Positions 10,120-21,332 of a stretch of 55,090 nucleotides of DNA are shown one piece after another. The first letter of the stretch is position 1. Each line of letters starts with the position of its first letter. The stretch is taken from the NCBI GenBank assembly GCA_037447655.1, contig JBBHKE010002769.1, positions 264,330 to 319,419 of the forward strand, written 5' to 3'. Source of the DNA: Zygnema cylindricum (Eukaryota; Streptophyta; Zygnematophyceae; Zygnematales; Zygnemataceae). A program made the position numbers and the translations under genes. The notes below the pieces were generated by a model. The model saw nothing but the letters and a program-made list of their open reading frames with translations, had not been told where the DNA came from and ran no database searches.

Positions 10120-11115
10120 TGCAATTTTGTGTCCTCCATTGGACTACAGAATTCAAGAAGCCTTTAGATAGTTATTAATTAACCCACTTTCAATGGAAAC
10201 CACTGCTACCTAAGCAGACAAGTAGACAATCTGATTGCACCCCTGTGTAGCCAGGACTCCCTTGAGTCCGTAGAAAAACAAATCTCTGAAAACGCCCAAC
10301 CAGGCGATAAGGTATGAGGCAGTAAAAATGCTAATTTGTACAAATTCTCAAAGAGAGAGGTGATTGCCTACCAAAATTTTCTAAGCCGTGATTCCCTCAA
10401 ATAACTCCTATCTACTAAAGTACGGACCAATCAAAATACTGTGGCGTACCAAAAAGTACTACTGTCGGTGTACCTTTTGTAGGGCCTATGTACGACGAGG
10501 CTATTAAGCGGACGCGTGTCCACTTTTCACCTGTCTGCACGTTCCTCAAAATTCCCGCGACCGAATTTTATCTCTCTACGTGGCGCCATGTCATTCCACG
10601 TCACTAAACGCCAAAGTGACCATTCTGGGATCGCGGCGATGATGTGCGCCGTTGGATATGAACCGACATTAAATATCGTCCGTCGAAACAAATGTCAATT
10701 TATTTGTTTCGTGCAGGATCCAGTCCGCACTTAATTTAACCTGTTCTATGATGTTACATTTACATTTTAGTTGATTGGTTTAGGGGATGTAACATACTTT
10801 AAATATGATTCACACCGTATATACTCTAGCGAACATGTACGACAAACTGGTTAGAGCGGACGGCTACGCCACGCTTTACCGGTCGGGGGTTCAAGTCTTG
10901 CTTACTCAACCTTTTTGTACAGAGTGACTTAAGGTCACTCTCTAACCCTGTCTATGGAGCTGAGGCAACAATGGCTCCATCACTCTCTCTCTCCTTCAGT
11001 AACTACAACAAGTATGGGGGTGAGAGAGAAGAGATGAAGACAAGCTGCCTGCATGTTTCTTTTTTCGCTAATATATTAAGACCTAAAAAATTCTCAAAAA
11101 CTATTTATTTCAACA
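10120..11115 (-). repeat. copia-1 5' LTR
   Basis: This 996-bp LTR is the promoter-side LTR for the minus-strand element. It keeps ACGTGGCGCC at 10,578-10,587 and the tRNA-like segment at 10,837-10,916. On the minus strand, the sequence directly inside the LTR begins ggttatgggccc, the position of a primer-binding site. Which tRNA it would pair with cannot be decided from sequence alone. Confidence 0.93.
10837..10916 (+). other. tRNA-like segment inside LTR, antisense to copia-1
   Basis: This is the counterpart of 5,491-5,571: ctggttagagcgg, gggggttcaagtc as B box, then T5 at 10,912-10,916. The segment is almost unchanged between the two LTRs of the element apart from a small indel between B box and T run. 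Confidence 0.55.
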
Positions 11116-11417
11116 AAATCCTCCATCTTTCGAACGTACATTTGATTTTTTTTTCCACCATTCAAGTATGTTAAAGTTTAATCTTTTGTTGTTGGTTAAT
11201 TTTAAATCAAAATAACGTTTCATTTCGTCGTTAACGAGCGTTTTTTTGTCGGTGGTAATAAAAACCTCATTTTCCTCATCCCTCTCACCAAAAAAATTGT
11301 GGAAACCGTCTTTACTTTGCGATGTTTTTCGTTTTTTTGTGATATGTTGAGGACTACCGAAATCAACGTCATCACCGAGGTCGTTTGCAATTCTCCAATT
11401 ATTTCAAGCTTTTGGTT

Positions 11418-12354
11418 TTATCGGGGATCTAAGAGAGCTGCGACAATATGATACTCATGAAGGCCCCACTTCGGTAGTGCAATATTCACAAAAAGTTGTT
11501 TCAATTTTTGGAAGTTTAGGGAATCTGCGCGACATTCTTTTTCACCGTCATTGTAAGATGTTTTTCTTATCTTAGAATGGTTATAGAGAGACGATAGTTC
11601 AAACAAAACCAAATGTAAAGTTGGTTTTTTGATTTTTTTCAACTTTAGGGTTGCTTCTTGAAACCTTTCTAAAAATCGTATAAGTTCGGTGAGGTGAGTC
11701 TTATCAATACAAGGAAAAAGCATCAATTTATTTTTGCTTAAGCGATTGGTCCTATCTCATTGAATGCATCGTAAATACCCTTAAGCATTCGGAGCAAAGA
11801 ATTCCACCGCATTGCGTTTTTTTGTTTTAAAGTGTTTTTCAAAAGATTTTGTAAATTTCTCTGTTTGAAAACTGTGACCAATGATTTACACGCGTCAATT
11901 AGATCAAACAATTCAGGAACTTCCACATCGTATTTGTATTTTTTGGAAGTTACGCTCTTATTCAAGATCGTTGTCACAATTGTAGCAATTTTTTGGTCCG
12001 CGCAAGGTATCCGAATAAACATACTCGGTAAACCTTCAGCCGTGCACATGTTAGAGCAACTGTCGGTCACGCCAACGCAACTATTTTCCAAAACATCAAA
12101 ATTGGACATTTCAAATTGGTCAAACAATTTTTGAAAGCCGTTAAAACATTTTCCGCTGTGTGTTTTTCCTCCAGAAAATGGACTTGAAGCGTCCATGCAT
12201 GAAGTTTATGTTTTTTGTCAATAAAATGAGCGGTTACTGACATGAATGAGGTTTTTTTTACTATAAGTAAGCCAATAATTACGATCTGTCGCATGATATT
12301 GTCATAATAAATTGACATATTCTGAAAACACCGTGAAAAATGCATAATTAACAC
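11418..12354 (-). pseudogene. hAT transposase, catalytic and insertion-domain region
   Basis: Minus-strand translations show the hAT order: SVTAHFIDKKHKLHAWTLQV (catalytic-core start), GVTDSCSNM, IPCADQKIATIV, QKNAMRWNSLLRMLKGIYDA, then LTELIRFLERFQEATLKL and HIVAALLDPR. The RNase H-like D of GVTDS is kept. The usual C-A-x-H-x-x-N has become C-A-D-Q. Three reading-frame blocks (about 12,354-12,070, 12,196-11,738, 11,726-11,418) are separated by shifts or stops. The N-terminal BED finger is not visible. The dimerisation domain lies at 4,640-4,795, beyond the copia-1 insertion. Confidence 0.85.
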
Positions 12355-12688
12355 TTTACAATAGAGTAAGATTTGCGGCCCTTATCTTCCAGTAAGATTT
12401 GCGAAATGAATAGTGTTAGTACCGTGTCAGATTTGCGACGCTAATCATGATGTCACGTACTTCCACGATACCAAGAGTACAGTGTATAATAATGTTGGAT
12501 AGTATGGACTTTCCATTTTTTTCGTTTTTTGCTTACCCGACCGCAACCGATTTTTTTCTTTTTTTTTGTGAATCAACCGCCCGAATCCGCCCGGCCCCCC
12601 AAATTTGGCAACCGAATCCGTTCCGGATCCGACGCGGGCGGTCAGTTAACGGTCGGTTACGGTTTCGGTTAACCGTTTGCGACCTCTG
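12355..12688. mobile_element. hAT element terminal region with TIR
   Basis: The region contains one subterminal unit (atttgcgaaatgaatagtg, gtgtcagatttgcgacgc), then the GC-rich block with caaccgcccgaatccgccc, and ends gtttgcgacctctg at 12,688, the complement of the family terminus. The eight bases outside are ccccaaag. The opposite terminus is not recognised, so the element's far end (left of 4,640) is lost or diverged. Confidence 0.75.
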
Positions 12689-12839
12689 CCCCAAAGTGGC
12701 TCATTTTAGAGTCTACTTGCGAGATGACTTGTACAGATGACCTCGTCATTCTTTTATCCACATATAACAAGCCGCGTGGCCAATACCAACAAAATGAAAA
12801 AAAACGAGAAGAACAAGTTTTTAAACAATCTTTTCACAG

Positions 12840-13228
12840 CTTTAAACATCTTTTCTCTGTGCACACCTGTCCGATTTTTGACTTTGAAGCAGAGTGGTCT
12901 AACTCTCAATCGAAACTGTCGGTCTAGTTCGACAAGTGCGCACGAAAATGAAGATGTTTTAAGTGGCAAAAAGATATGTACACTAATAACGGTACACGGT
13001 ATAAAGCACACAGTTATCGCTATTCGTGTTAATAAGTTTTTCGTCACTTAAAAGACAACTATTCTCCGAACACACTTGTCCGATTTTCACATGGAGAGCG
13101 CCAATCGGAAGGTGAGAATCTTGGCTTTCAATCGCAACCGTTAGATCCACAATCCGACAAGCGTGTACGGAAAAAGATGTTTTAAGTGGCAAAAAAATTA
13201 ATAACACTAATAGCGATAACACGGTGTA
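12840..13228. mobile_element. Two adjacent MITEs of the ccaatcggaaggtgagaat family
   Basis: About 12,845-13,000 and 13,007-13,226 each run from a ttctc(c/t)g(t/a)(g/a)cacac motif to a tgttttaagtggcaaaaa motif. The second copy has partly matched inverted ends around ttatcgctatt and aatagcgataacacggtg, followed by TA at 13,227-13,228. Its core holds gccaatcggaaggtgagaatc, shared with copies at 20.4, 21.2, 22.4 and 45.1 kb. Non-coding. The stretch 13,229-14,328 beyond contains no recognised gene. Confidence 0.6.
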
Positions 13229-14328
13229 CAAGTAAAAAATAGACTCGGAAAAGCTCAATGATTGGATTACGAGCATGTGTAAGGGAAGCGACGGGGTTTG
13301 ACCTGAAACCTATTTTCTTTTCATAAAATGTCAACCATGACTTTAAAGTTAAAGTGAAATAAAAAAAGACTGAAAAAAGAATTTTAAAATGAAAGAAAAA
13401 TGCTCAAAGCCTTTGTTTGGTACTTGTACAAAATTCCACAATTTGTGGTAAGGACTAATCTTGACCTAACAGAGAATCTAACGAAGGTTGATTTTCCTAA
13501 AATTGCTTTTAACTGTTCTAAATTTGCTTTAGATTATTCTAAAATTGCTATAAAATGTTTTACAAGTGCTATAAAACTCCATTCTGATTATTCTCGGACA
13601 AAAAAAGGTCGCAATGTGTTCTAAAATAAATTAGAATGAATTAACATAAAGTAGGATTTACAGGTGTCCTCCGGCCAATTCCAATTGCCTCTTAAAACAA
13701 TCCTGAATCAAGAAAATCAAGAGTGGATGCAAAAATAAAAGTCAGGATAAAGGATTTGAAAAACACACACTTTATCAAAATAAAAGACAAATTTCGGAAC
13801 TCCACACCAATGTTACATAACAAATATAATAAACATTTGAACACATTATTTATAAGAAATTCATTTGTCGTACAATGTTGTTTGAAACCAAGAAAGTACT
13901 AAATGAAAATTATCATTTTACATTTTATCAGTTCGTTGTGTCATAGGAACATTTCACATTCATCCCATCACTAATTTATGGATGCAAATTCCGCAAAGGT
14001 GATCACAACCAAATAACGCGAGGATTCAACTTTGCATTGTTATTATATTCAGCTTTCAATTTGAATATTCAATTATTCGAAATTCGATTCATAAGTTCGA
14101 ATAAAAAATCCCGTTTTTTTTTTCAAAAATTCACCGAAGTGGGACGGCTACGATAAAATCCGTATCGATAATAGTGTGGATTAGCAACACTAGCACCGTT
14201 CCAAAAGTTTACACACACAAACCACACTAATAATGGTGTGGTTACGATGTTACTTTCCAAATCGAATCGGTTGAACAAAAAAGGAAACAAACGAATGAAC
14301 AAACAAAGAAAAAAAAGGAATCGCATAC

Positions 14329-17300
14329 CTTTGGACTCCCCAAAGGGCATTTTTTAACAAGGCGTATGATGTCTCTCATTTTTGTATCCAACATATCATT
14401 TTTCCTTCTTTTTTTCGCAACGAATTTACAGACTTTTTTATCAAACTTCATCGCTCCCAAGCCGTGATAATGGTTGTGTCGAGCTTCGTGGAACGGATTG
14501 AGATCTATCCCTTTCGGCCCATGAAACACTCCATGAATACTAGGGAAGTCCATCTTCCCACACAAACATATGTAAAAGTAAAAGTTAGTATATGTATGAC
14601 ATACATATGTGTGTGTGCGTATATATACACAAATAAAAATAACAAAAATCTAAAATCTAAAAATGCGTAATAATATGTAGAAAGATATGCATAATGAAAC
14701 CCTAAAAACCCTAAATAACTCTTAAAACCCTTAAGAAAACCTTAGTAATACTCTAAGAAATAATACACATAACAAAATACAATGTTTCTGTATATATATG
14801 CATATGTATACATGTATATATTATTATACATGTATATGTATGGATAGATGTATTCTATATATGTGATGTATATAGATTCATTTATAAATATATACTCTCA
14901 TTTCTTTGCCTCTGTTCCTGTTATCCTTCTTATCCTCTCATACAACAGTAAAGTTAATTTTCTTCTCTCTCAACTTTCCACCCGAAAAAAAACTCTGAAA
15001 AAACCCTAAAAAACCCATCACTTGTTGAAACGTGATTTCAGATACATCAAGGAATGTAAGTGGAAAGAAAAACTAGAAGCCAAAACCTAAATCGTTTACC
15101 ACTGTTAGTGTTAGGAAATAAATATACTAAAACGGCTTGTTAAAAACTTTAGTACATAAATTCCTGATAAGCAATGATTATTAAGATTAAATTGTCAACA
15201 AACTCCACACTAATAACGGTAAAGAGTACAACAATTAGTAATGCTGGGTATCGGGTAAAAACATATTGCGATAATTTCGATATTCGATATATCGATTATC
15301 GATCGGTCAGAGGCCTCGATATATCGTACAGGGACCAACATAATACATCGCGATGTATTTCGTGATATATAGTACTTTTTAAATTTAATACGTTGTATAA
15401 TATATTATTTTATCGAAAACGAAAAATTGTCTGGTACACGTATGACGTGAATTTTGTTACGTAACTTCAATGTAGACGGCGCAACATGTAACAGTAAAAA
15501 AATTAGTGCCTTATATAATTAGTCCGCAGTTACGTAGAGAACTCAAAATTTTCAAACGAAAAAATCACATTAATTTACTTAAATTAAAAAAAATAAGTCA
15601 ACATGTATGACAAAAAAAAACGAAATATGCTACAAAAAACATGTTAAAATATGTTATGTCACATGTCCTGTTGTCAAATTTAGTATTTTGTTTTGGAGTT
15701 CGCACGTGTGTTTACTTGTCGTTTTTCATAAAGTTCGAGAAATGGTGAATTCCAAAAATGGTTAGAAAAAGTATGTTGTATTTTTGTGTTCAAAAATGCT
15801 TAAATAAATGTTTTAATGGTAAAGCTTGCTTAAGAAATGTTCAAAGTGTCATAAATGTAAAAAAAAATTATTATTGTTATTATAATTTGTGGTGTAAGTT
15901 GGACTAGCACTAGCAGCAGCAGCAATAGCACTAGTACTAGTCTGTTATTTAAGAAATCATATTTTTCGAGCATAATGTAAGAAAAAATTACAGAAATAAC
16001 TCTGAAAACCAGAAAATAAAATCCGGAACGTGTACGGGGACACAAACACCTACGAATAATAAAAAAAACAAGAATAAAAGCTTCGGTATATGCGATAAAA
16101 TACATCGGCATATCGACACGATATATCGGCAAAATATCGCGATATTTAGCTCCTCGATATATTGACGCGATATATCGATCGGGTAACTAAAATTAGGTAC
16201 ATATCGAATATCGGCAAGTGGTCTTCGATACCCAACACTAACAATTAGAAATTAACTTGGACTAAGTTTCTCTATCATAGTATTTGCCATTGAAAAATGT
16301 ACCTACTTAGAGGTAAAATAGTGTATAACGACCTCACCTGGTGAATCAAAAAGACCTAGAAAAGCCTAAAAAAGCCTAAGAGCCCCTCTCTCTCGTTCTT
16401 TCTCAACCTCTCCCATTCCAACATGCATCAAATTACCTTAGAGTTAGAACTTCAATTTTCCCCAAACAAAAACCAATGAAGAATCTTTAACAGCACGTAC
16501 CATTCGTGGATTCACAATAAGCTTTCGATGCCCATTTCCTCCCAATTTAAGTGAACTCCCGAATGGTAACTTATCTCGAACAATCATTCTCCCTACAATA
16601 AAGTCATTGGGTCCAGGTGTGCACATAGTAATATTCCATTGATAGGCTTGATGGCTTAACCAAGCTTGGTTTGAATACTTGGATAACAAACTTTCTAAGG
16701 TGTTGGGAGGAACAGGGTCAAAGTACCTGTGAGGAGGCAAGAGAATGGAGGAGAGAGGAGAGAAAGGGAGCAAGGAGAAAGAGAGGAGAGGAGAAGAAGA
16801 AGAGGGGAGAGGGAGAAGAGAAGCGGAGAGAAAGGAGAGAGAATGAGGGAGAGAGGAGAGACAAGGTAAGAGAACGAGGAGAGAGGAGAGACAAGGCAAG
16901 AGAATGGGGAGAGAGGAGAGACAAGGCAAGAGAATGAAGGAGAGAGGAGAGACAAGGCAAGAGAATGAAAGAGAGGGGAGACACAAGCAGCAGGGAGAAG
17001 GAGAGGAGAGAGAGAGGATAGCGAGAAGAGAAGAGGAGAGAAATGAGAGGAGAGAGAAGGAAGGAGAGAAGAAGGGAGAGAATTAAGGTTTAGTATAGAG
17101 AGGAGAGGGAAGAGAGGAGAAGAGAGGCGAAGAGAGAACTAAGGCTTAATACAGAGGATGAGAGGAGTGAAGAGGAGAGAGTATAAAGGCTCAGTGTAGA
17201 TTCTTTAGGACATGCGTGATTGGTACCTAGAAAAATATATAAGATTGCTTATAAGCTTGTTTTTAACATTAGAAATGGAAATAGGCCCAAAAAACCTATA

Positions 17301-19645
17301 TACTGTGGATACTACACAGCTCATTGTTATTAGCATTAGTAGCACTAATTTGGTCGCGACTTTTTTTGGCCAAAAATCACAAAATAGAGTTAACAACATA
17401 ATTAAGGACGTGGACTACAGTCTGCCACGTCTCCTTGCACTAAATTAGTATTATTGATTCTAATTTCGCATTAACACTAATAAATTTTTAACGCTAATGA
17501 CGATGAGTGGTGTACCAACTTTTGCTCTAACTTCAGAAGTATGTGTAGGAAATTGCAAAAAATGTCCACGTGTAAGTTTTTAGTGTACGACTTCCAAAAC
17601 CGTTAAAAAGTTTTTTTTTTTCGAGATACATGATGTTTCCACAACATACGACATAAAAATGTTTTGATATTCTATTGTTTCGAAACTTTTTTGTGCTATG
17701 AGATCTATTAGATGCGATCTTTTTGCATCATAAAATGTTAGAAAAATGTGAAAGCGAACATAATTTGTTAGCAACAATTCCGTTTTTCAAGAGCCGTAAC
17801 TTTGTTATTACTTCTCCTTTATTTGTTTTTATTTTTATTTGTTGGACAACTATACTGCCCATCGTTATGTGAAAAATTCCCAACTCTAGTGGTAAACTTA
17901 ATTTTGAGGTCGTCATTTTCCCCAACAATAAGGAATTCGAATCTCTAAAATCCATTTTGGTAACTAGAAAGGAAGAGAGGGGGAGAGAGAGAGATGGAGG
18001 GCGAGAGAGGGAGAGGAAGAGAGGGAGAGGGAGGGAGAGGGTGAGAGGAGGAGAGAGAGAGCAAGGGAGGGAGTTGATTTTTTATGTTTTAGGAATTCTT
18101 ACTCATCTATATCTCCGAATAAAATCCATTTTGATTCCAGTCGTGATCGATAAGTACAATCGGCAATGGTCAAAACCTGTAGAAAACCCTCATCCTTTCT
18201 TTTTAAAAGTTTTGAAAAATGTGCCACTCCAACAATTGATGTTCGTGCTTTTTTTTCTTTTCTTTTTTTGATCAAATTGTGAAAGAAAATGCAAAAAAAA
18301 ATGTGCCAATTGGTGAATCAAGCAGAGCCTTTGTCTACAAAATTTGAAGGTTTTTTTTTTTTTTTATTGTGCTTTTTTCAAGTTCCATAGCATAAAACTG
18401 CCCTTTATAATAAAAGTTACAACTTGCTAGCAAACTTTAATGATTTTATTTTTTTTAGGATTTCAGTCAAACCTGTCAGAATGGAAAAAAGTCAAGAAAA
18501 GTCAAAACCGTCATAATGGGGAATAAGTCAAAAACAGTCAAACCTGTCATAATGGAAAAGTATCAACAAAAGTCAAACCTGTCATAATGGGAAAAAAGTC
18601 AACAAAAGTCAAACCTGTGCATGATGTCTTAACGAATGTACGCTGAAACCTCGAATGCTTGTAATAGAAACCATTTTTGCTTTCACATAAGGTTCTATAG
18701 TTTCTTTATCAATGACTATGTGTCTATCGTGAAATCCGGTCCAACTGTATAAATAGAAGAAACCCACATTAAATCTTACTCGATAATACTCCAGGAATTC
18801 CCTCAACTGTGTACAAAAAACATCGACAAATAACAATGAAACGTAAGTTTATAAATAGTAAACTAAGTTAATAATCTTATAAATAGTAAACTAAGTCAAA
18901 AAAATTATAAATTGTTAACAGTTGATTAGTTAAATACCAATATCCATATATTACATGTGTGTTTGATATCTTTAACTATTTTAAGACAATCCAGTAACAT
19001 ATTTAAAAAAACTATAGTCGACAGTATTAATATAAAACGGAAAAAAATAGAAATGACGTGCTTAAATAATTGCCGTCAACGACAATTATTTTGAAAAAAA
19101 AAAAAAAAAATTGGCGATAAATGCAAAACTTTACTAAATTTTAACCATTTGCAATAAAATGAAACATCATCCCAATAGCTTCTGAATCATTTTCAACTGC
19201 TTTAATATTCAAGTGGGCATATTATACACGTTTCATCTTACGTTGTGAATCCATTAGCGGTGTGATAAATATCAAAAATTAAAATTTCTGAACATTTCTT
19301 TATACATCTGTCCTCTCCCTCTTTAAATTCTATAACTTTTCTTTTATTTATATCCGTTTCGTCCTTCCTCTCTTTCAACTTTAGTAGAATTAACCACACT
19401 AAACTATTTATTAAAGTTAATGATTTATAAACAAAAAACCAAAAAAAACAAAAAAAAACAAAAAAAAACAAAAAACAAAACAAAAGACAAAAAAGACGTA
19501 AAAAAACAAAAAAGACAAAAAAAAAAAAGTGGTCCATGTTTAAGTCAAATTTAGGGCTTACACGAGCGGGATTAACATGGCCAAATAAAGTCGATGCACA
19601 AAATGAAAGTTCGTGTTTATACTGCTTTGGATCCATTGAAGATTC
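14329..19645 (-). CDS. Glycosyltransferase family 92 (DUF23-like) protein, multi-exon, incomplete at both ends
   Basis: GT92 enzymes are Golgi or secretory-pathway type II glycosyltransferases; plant members include the galactan synthases. Five exons are supported (minus strand, 5' to 3'): 19,562 to about 19,645 (HELSFCASTL, ending VNPAR); 18,615-18,806 (LREFLEYYRVRFNVGFFYLY, ending LRHHAQ); 18,103-18,176 (VLTIADCTYRSRLESKWI then LFGDIDE); 16,501-16,726 (YFDPVPPNTLESLLSKY ... HRKLIVNPRM); 14,329-14,553 (IHGVFHGPKG ... ARHNHYHG). From the second exon on, the lengths (192, 74, 226 and 225 nt) join in phase without stops. The D-I-D of FGDIDEY is the expected metal/nucleotide-sugar motif. The E-F-L-E-Y-Y and FFYLY motifs are GT92-typical. 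Donors are GTAAGC, GTTTGA, GTAAGA, GTACGT and GTATGC. The N-terminal signal-anchor exon(s) and the last exon were not found. Introns hold MITEs, a hAT-like element and CT tracts. Confidence 0.82.
15239..16240. mobile_element. Non-autonomous hAT-like element (gggtatcg family), full length with 8-bp target duplication
   Basis: The 1,002-bp element begins taatgctgggtatcggg and ends cgatacccaacacta. Directly outside are ACAATTAG at 15,231-15,238 and ACAATTAG at 16,241-16,248, a perfect 8-bp duplication as expected for hAT. The ends are packed with gatatatcg/cgatatatcg words on both sides. Relatives lie at 20,733-21,037, 24,430-25,090 and 39,179-39,987. It sits in the last recognised intron of the GT92 gene. 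No transposase. Confidence 0.88.
16733..17145. repeat. Polypurine tract (CT-rich on the GT92 sense strand)
   Basis: This GA-rich, irregular repeat contains a ~40-bp sub-unit gagaggagagacaaggcaag repeated four times at about 16,850-16,970. It starts seven bases beyond the 3' splice site of the GT92 exon that begins at 16,726, so on the transcript it is a several-hundred-base pyrimidine tract leading into that acceptor (cctcctcacag). Confidence 0.9.
17315..17512. mobile_element. 198-bp MITE with TA target duplication
   Basis: The inverted ends are cacagctcattgttattagc on the left and the complement of caccactcatcgtcattagc on the right. TA flanks both sides (17,313-17,314 and 17,513-17,514). 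The core motif gccacgtctccttgca is shared, inverted, with 3,705-3,740 and 20,615-20,640. It lies in a GT92 intron. Confidence 0.7.
17950..18078. repeat. GA-rich tract (CT on the GT92 sense strand)
   Basis: An irregular gagaga/gggaga repeat begins about 25 bases downstream, in transcript sense, of the 5' splice site at 18,103. It does not encode anything. Confidence 0.85.
18463..18618 (-). repeat. Tandem array reiterating a GT92 5' splice site, period ~35.5 bp
   Basis: On the minus strand the exon ends CACAG/GTTTGACTTTTGTTGAC. The same CAG/GTTTGACT context recurs at four further positions: the GT dinucleotide is at plus-strand 18,613-18,614, 18,577-18,578, 18,542-18,543, 18,507-18,508 and 18,471-18,472, spaced 35-36 bases, each preceded by a ccattatgac-like spacer. 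The one at 18,507 reads CGGTTTTGAC. The first copy is the annotated donor and the rest lie in the intron. The array looks like slippage or duplication of the exon-intron junction. Confidence 0.85.
19438..19530. repeat. A-rich (caaaaaaaa)n tract
   Basis: Repeated caaaaaaaa words give T-rich sequence on the GT92 sense strand, directly downstream of the 5' splice site at 19,562. No coding content. Nothing else is recognised between 18,807 and 19,437 except AT-rich intron. Confidence 0.7.
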
Positions 19646-20284
19646 TCTGAACTGGTCCCAACATCCCTTCCAAAAGGGACAAAATGTGACGTGACATGAA
19701 CAAGAGACAAAAAGGTAGGCTCGGTTTAAGCAAATTTAGAGCGGGTACACAATTTTGGGGCCCAAACTTGAGAATTATTTTTGTGAAAACTTGAAATGTT
19801 GCATTCCTACTCAGCAATTGGACGTTTTTATTGATATCGCCTCCTTAATTGGATTTAATCAGATAAAATTTTATACTCGTAGTAAACTCACTCGATATTT
19901 CAATATTCATTTATTCGGATATTCGACTGTTCGATATTCGTACTCGGGGACCCAAAAACAATAATTCGATATTCGTCAACAATAGTCATTTGTAACGCTA
20001 AAGTAATTCAAAAAAAAGGTCAATTAAAAAACCCTAAAAACCCTTAAAAAACCTAAAAAGCCCCTGCTCCAAATGTACTAATCTACACTGTCCACTGCAA
20101 TTAGTGGTGAACCATTTTCAAGCACTCAAACGTCCTTAACTCTATTGTCAAGCGTTTGGGCTTTTTTTTAATTAGGTACAATTAAACAGTGACAATCTCA
20201 CCTCTCGATTGTTATGTCACCATTGAGAATCCAAAAATTCTGTGATGAGAAAAAGTACTTAAAAGTACAACTCATATAGCAATG

Positions 20285-20545
20285 AGCGTTAAAATGTTCT
20301 TTTTGGTCACTTAAAACAGTTTTTCTCCGTGCACACTGCCGGATTGTTAATCCGACAGTTCCGATTGAGAGGCAACATTCTCACCTTCCGATTCGCGATC
20401 TTCATTCGAAAATGGGAATGCTAAGTTCCGATTGAGAGGCAACATTCTCACCTTCCGATTCGCGATCTTCATTCGAAAATGGGAAACGCGTGTACAAAGG
20501 AAAGATGTTTTAAACGGCAAAAAAATCATCAACACTAATAGCGAA
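20285..20545. mobile_element. MITE of the ccaatcgg/ttctccgtgcacac family with internal 67-bp tandem duplication
   Basis: The ends carry gtcacttaaaacagtttttctccgtgcacac and aaagatgttttaaacggcaaaaaaatcatcaacactaatagcga, the standard outer and inner arms of this family. Inside, a 67-bp unit (gttccgattgagaggcaac ... gggaa) occurs twice at 20,358-20,424 and 20,425-20,485. The region 19,646-20,284 contains only AT-rich DNA with no recognised gene. Confidence 0.7.
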
Positions 20546-20732
20546 AATATTCAGCCGTGTATACTGCCCATCAATATTGGCGTTAAAGATTTATAAAATA
20601 TAAAATACTGATTTAGTGCAAGGAGGCCAGGCAGATTTAAGTCCACTCCCTTATATAGTGTTACTTACACTATTTTCTAATTTTTCAGCTAAAATAAGTC
20701 GCCACTGAGTTGGTGTTATTAACTCTAATATG

Positions 20733-21037
20733 TAGTGTTGAGTATCGGGTAATTGCTTATTGCCATAAATCCGATAACTGATGATTATCGGTTATCGAAC
20801 AGTAGGGGCCACTGGGAGGAAGCTTTTGAAAAAAAAACCACAATCCATTCACAACAGTATGGAGTTATCGCAATAATTATCAATCCGATAATTATCCATC
20901 AGATGTTTATCAGTGATTTATCGCGATACATCGGTATTTTCCCATACCGATATATCGAGCCAATATATCGATTAGTGGTATGTCAAAAAAAGGATACATA
21001 TCGGTTATTGGCAAGAGGTTGCCAATACACAACACTA
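20733..21037. mobile_element. Short hAT-like element (gggtatcg family)
   Basis: The 305-bp element starts tagtgttgagtatcggg and ends gccaatacacaacacta, the family termini with a few changes. It contains degenerate gataattatc/cgatatatcg inverted words. No convincing 8-bp duplication remains outside. Confidence 0.65.
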
Positions 21038-21127
21038 TTCATCTCGCAACAATTTCTCTGATTTAAAAAAAAATACGATTCTTGCAAAATATTCCAATTC
21101 CATTGTACTAATAACGATGAGAAGTGG

Positions 21128-21330
21128 ACACCGAGTATCGCTGTTATGGTTAATTGTTTTATTTTCGCCACTTAAACCATCTTTTCTCCGTGCAAACTAG
21201 TCCTATTTTCGATTGGAGACCGCCAATCGGAAGGTGAGAATCTTAACTTTCAATCACAACCGTCGGATTAACAATCCGATGAGTATGCACGGAGAAAAGA
21301 TGTTTTAAGTGACCAAAAGAACATATTAAC
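21128..21330. mobile_element. MITE of the ccaatcggaaggtgagaat family
   Basis: The arms are ttcgccacttaaaccatcttttctccgtgc and gcacggagaaaagatgttttaagtgacc, inverted relative to each other. The core has gaccgccaatcggaaggtgag. It directly abuts the TIR element starting at 21,333. Exact left edge uncertain. Confidence 0.65.
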
Positions 21331-21332
21331 TA

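Larger units (their letters stand above)
4796..11115 (-). mobile_element. Ty1/copia LTR retrotransposon (copia-1), structurally complete, coding region decayed
   Basis: Two LTRs (4,796-5,770 and 10,120-11,115) both start TGCAATT and end TTCAACA in plus-strand reading. They are flanked by AAATC at 4,791-4,795 and 11,116-11,120, a perfect 5-bp target duplication. The element reads on the minus strand: gag, protease, integrase, reverse transcriptase, RNase H, which is the copia order. A purine tract, ataaagggag in minus-strand sense, directly precedes the 3' LTR at 5,771. The LTRs are closely similar but differ by many substitutions and an ~18-bp indel near 10,345, so the insertion is not recent. 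Frameshifts and stops run through the coding region. Confidence 0.95.

Noticed and set aside
14126-14250. Possible last GT92 exon (ANPHYYRYGFYRSRP ... stop)
   Set aside because: No acceptor gives the phase required by the donor at 14,329, so it could not be joined with confidence.
17728-17955. 75-residue open frame (minus) between two GT92 exons
   Set aside because: The GT92 exons at 18,103 and 16,726 join perfectly in phase without it, and it shows no family resemblance.
18609-18836. Reading the GT92 exon as a stand-alone small gene starting at 18,836
   Set aside because: The segment before 18,806 ends in a good acceptor (gtacacag), and the preceding GT92 exon ends in phase with it; the apparent start codon is intronic.
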